From Rutidosis leptorrhynchoides (lineage: Eukaryota; Streptophyta; Magnoliopsida; Asterales; Asteraceae): a stretch of DNA of 64,000 nucleotides. Both the position numbers and the translations under genes were made by a program. Where the stretch lies: positions 504,261,001-504,325,000 of the forward strand of contig NC_092336.1 of the NCBI RefSeq assembly GCF_046630445.1, given 5' to 3'. Positions 63,418 to 64,000 of this stretch are shown here, piece by piece (position 1 is the stretch's first letter; each line of letters begins with the position of its first letter). The notes below the pieces were generated by a model that was given only the letters and a program-made list of their open reading frames with translations, made no database searches and was not told the origin of the DNA.

Positions 63418-63852
63418 ATGGAATTCATCATTAATTCAAGTTCCTCGGATTTCGAAATGGAATCCCACTCCAGCTCCGAAAGCAGTGTGACCGAAATAGA
63501 TCAACCAATCAGTCATCACCTATTCTGGATGAATTGGGGATGGGTTCGTAGCCTCCTCAATCATTGGAGACAAGAAGAAGGTGATCCCTTCCATCCACCA
63601 CATTGCCCTCTTGACGAAGAACCTGAAGCACTTACCGGCGAACCTGTCCAAAACACCATTTTCTCGCTCATTTCCAGAGTATCTCGTCACGATTATATAT
63701 TACATCAAATTTTAGATTTTATTTATCCGCTCGTCCGAACCGAAAATCACCCCGGTGTAATAGAAGAAGTCAACGAGCTTCGCGCTCGGGTAGTGGCTTT
63801 GGAGAATATGGTGCATAGATTACAAACACCAGCAGCAGCATCAGCAGCATAA
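63418..63852 (+). CDS. 144-aa gag-like protein, intact copy
   Basis: Starts MEFIINSSSSDFEMESHSSS and ends AAASAA with TAA. Acidic/Ser-rich N-terminus, a Trp/His-rich middle (HHLFWMNWGWVRS, PFHPPHCP), and a coiled-coil-like stretch at about residues 113-136 (EEVNELRARVVALENMVHRL) before an Ala-rich end. It sits 424 bases after the primer site, where gag is expected. No zinc knuckle is present. The two composite copies have the same length and the same terminal TAA, so the short form is ancestral to this subfamily. I infer a truncated gag from position; I recognise no domain. After the TAA a Pro-rich frame stays open to about 63968. Confidence 0.65.
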   Translation: MEFIINSSSSDFEMESHSSSESSVTEIDQPISHHLFWMNWGWVRSLLNHWRQEEGDPFHPPHCPLDEEPEALTGEPVQNTIFSLISRVSRHDYILHQILDFIYPLVRTENHPGVIEEVNELRARVVALENMVHRLQTPAAASAA

Positions 63853-64000
63853 CCAGTAACACCATCATCAACGCCAATAGTACCATTACCACCCCAACCA
63901 CAACCACGTCGTAAACCTCAACTTTACACTCTGTCCCACGAGCACCAATGTCATACGCCCTGTAGATACCAAGGAATACCAACAACAATAACCGACGAAG

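Larger units (their letters stand above)
59476..64000 (+). mobile_element. Plus-strand relative of the LARD family, runs off the window end
   Basis: LTR 59476-62980, exact primer site, leader with repeats, and an intact 144-codon gag-like frame. Whether pol follows cannot be seen. Confidence 0.88.

Overview
This window is repeat-dominated nuclear DNA from a flowering plant. It is AT-rich and intron-poor, and almost all of it is LTR retrotransposons inserted into one another. Tekay-type Ty3/gypsy and Ale-type Ty1/copia proteins, initiator-tRNA-Met primer sites and LTRs of 2.4-4.4 kb point to a eudicot. The LTR families resemble ones I associate with Asteraceae, but that is recollection. The only host-gene sequence I recognise is a broken kiwellin (ripening-related) gene at 19647-20092.

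Layout. 1-2518: an LTR of a minus-strand element, inserted into the gag of a plus-strand Tekay gypsy element (2519-9643; nonsense codon and dead RT site; 3' LTR 6387-9643). The Tekay element sits in the pol of a minus-strand copia (9644 to about 19585) whose gag plus leader is tandemly duplicated. That copia's 5' LTR is split by a young, gag-less Ale copia (15142-19325; LTRs identical by eye; TSD GAAAC). Next come the kiwellin pseudogene and a gene-poor stretch with an LTR-like repeat (20157-23790). A plus-strand gypsy element (LTR to 25881, gag from 26254) is interrupted at 27212 by a second plus-strand gypsy element (LTR 27212-29602, gag 30026-30324), itself interrupted at 30325 by a 29-kb minus-strand composite.

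The composite (30325-59475) reads LTR, internal, LTR, internal, LTR fragment: two large non-autonomous elements sharing a central LTR. The first is split by a complete relative (36790-48494, TSD AAAGT). These elements have 3.6-4.4 kb LTRs and about 4.4 kb internal regions without protease, RT or integrase, so they are LARD-like. They keep only a short gag-like reading frame and, on the antisense strand near the 3' LTR, a TATA box followed by a 57-codon two-membrane-segment reading frame preserved without indels in all three copies. A plus-strand relative (59476 to the window end) truncates the composite and has the only unbroken copy of the 144-codon gag-like frame.

The most notable signals are the antisense mini-gene; five tandem hairpins at 24801-25040 whose stems change in a compensatory way; a stem-loop with compensatory change beside a splice-acceptor-like motif shared by otherwise different LTR families; and tRNA-like Pol III box modules beside long ATT tracts in four LTRs. 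Nothing in the window looks like an intact, functional host gene.
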